Assembly (NCBI RefSeq): GCF_011493005.1
Contig: NZ_CP049156.1
Location: 1,984,001 to 2,048,000, forward strand
Direction: 5' to 3'
DNA length: 64,000 bases
DNA from: Caballeronia sp. SBC1
GTDB taxonomy: Bacteria > Pseudomonadota > Gammaproteobacteria > Burkholderiales > Burkholderiaceae
Numbering within the stretch: position 1 is the stretch's first letter; every line of letters begins with the position of its first letter. The notes under the pieces were generated by a model that was not told where the DNA came from, did no database searches, and worked only from the letters and a program-made list of their open reading frames with translations. The translations under genes and the position numbers were made by a program. Shown piece by piece: positions 63,695-64,000 of the stretch.

Positions 63695-64000
63695 ATGCAG
63701 GTTGGTTTCAGACGTGGATCGAAGACGGCAATTCTGGCGCTGGCGCTGACCGCCATGGGGACAACCTTCAGCGCTCAAGCGTCGTCATCGCCCACGCCGC
63801 AATGTACCGACTGGCCCGCTTACCGGACCTTCACGGCACGCTTCGTGCAGGCTGACGGCCGCGTGATCGATTACTCCACGCCGACGCAGCAAACGACCTC
63901 CGAAGGCCAGTCGTACGCCATGTTCTTCGCGCTGGTCGCGAACGACCGCGCGACCTTCAACCGGCTGCTCGCCTGGACCCGCACGAACCTCGCCGCGAAC
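63695..64000 (+). CDS. bcsZ: Endoglucanase BcsZ, GH8 (cut by window end)
   Basis: BcsZ is a periplasmic GH8 endo-beta-1,4-glucanase of cellulose operons. The frame starts at ATG 63695, directly after bcsB, and runs off the window after 102 codons. An N-terminal signal peptide (TAILALALTAMGTTFSAQAS) precedes CTDWPAYRTFTARFVQADGR. The segment TSEGQSYAMFFALVANDRAT holds the GH8 catalytic acid (Glu in SEGQSY). bcsC is expected to follow outside the window. Confidence 0.92.
   Translation, partial: MQVGFRRGSKTAILALALTAMGTTFSAQASSSPTPQCTDWPAYRTFTARFVQADGRVIDYSTPTQQTTSEGQSYAMFFALVANDRATFNRLLAWTRTNLAAN

Overview
The window looks like a chromosomal segment from a high-GC beta-proteobacterium of the Burkholderia sensu lato group (Paraburkholderia/Caballeronia-like). 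The evidence is the GC-rich codon use, a hopanoid-modification operon, a C-P lyase locus with phnF, phnN and a DUF1045 gene, a bcsD-P-Q-A-B-Z cellulose operon, an ECF sigma factor linked to YCII/DGPF proteins, and a composite intergenic repeat of a kind I associate with this group. No rRNA, tRNA, CRISPR array, transposase or phage gene was recognised. All functional calls come from reading the sequence and from family knowledge; no search was run.

Layout. 1-5.6 kb: phosphonate use, with phnG (cut by the window edge) divergent from phnF-DUF1045-phnN, and phnCDE on the minus strand; Pho-box-like and GntR-type operator-like sites precede phnG and phnC. 6.1-10.7 kb: hpnIJKL, the tailoring of bacteriohopanetetrol with glucosamine and cyclitol-ether head groups. 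11.2-16.8 kb: a membrane GGDEF-EAL protein coupled to an unknown protein and a 2OG-Fe(II) oxygenase-like protein, then a secreted repeat/proline-rich protein, a small membrane protein and a small Cys-rich protein. 16.9-22.9 kb: an NCS1 permease with two operator-like repeats, and bluB between two chemoreceptors.

23.5-30.2 kb: uronate/aldarate catabolism. garL-garR face a udh-ABC transporter operon across a strong bidirectional terminator; a FadR-type GntR regulator is divergent from udh, and related operator-like sequences lie before gntR/udh and garL. 30.2-37.9 kb: beta-glucoside use, with a LacI regulator, a four-gene sugar ABC importer and a GH1 beta-glucosidase behind a perfect 16-bp LacI-type palindrome. 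A roughly 0.9-kb inverted-repeat element separates lacI from the transporter genes.

38.1-43.6 kb: a non-cyanobacterial Kai-type signalling module (kaiC, kaiB, second kaiB, hybrid histidine kinase, all end-to-start coupled) divergent from a GAF histidine kinase. 43.9-55.7 kb: a VOC protein, an unknown membrane protein, an AraC regulator, the large helicase Lhr, an ECF42-like sigma factor with one VOC and two YCII/DGPF proteins, and a PhyH-like oxygenase. 55.7-64 kb: an AT-richer leader region and the cellulose operon bcsD-bcsP-bcsQ-bcsA-bcsB-bcsZ, the last cut by the window end. The PilZ domain of BcsA makes cellulose synthesis a plausible output of c-di-GMP turnover, to which the GGDEF-EAL protein at 11.2 kb could contribute.
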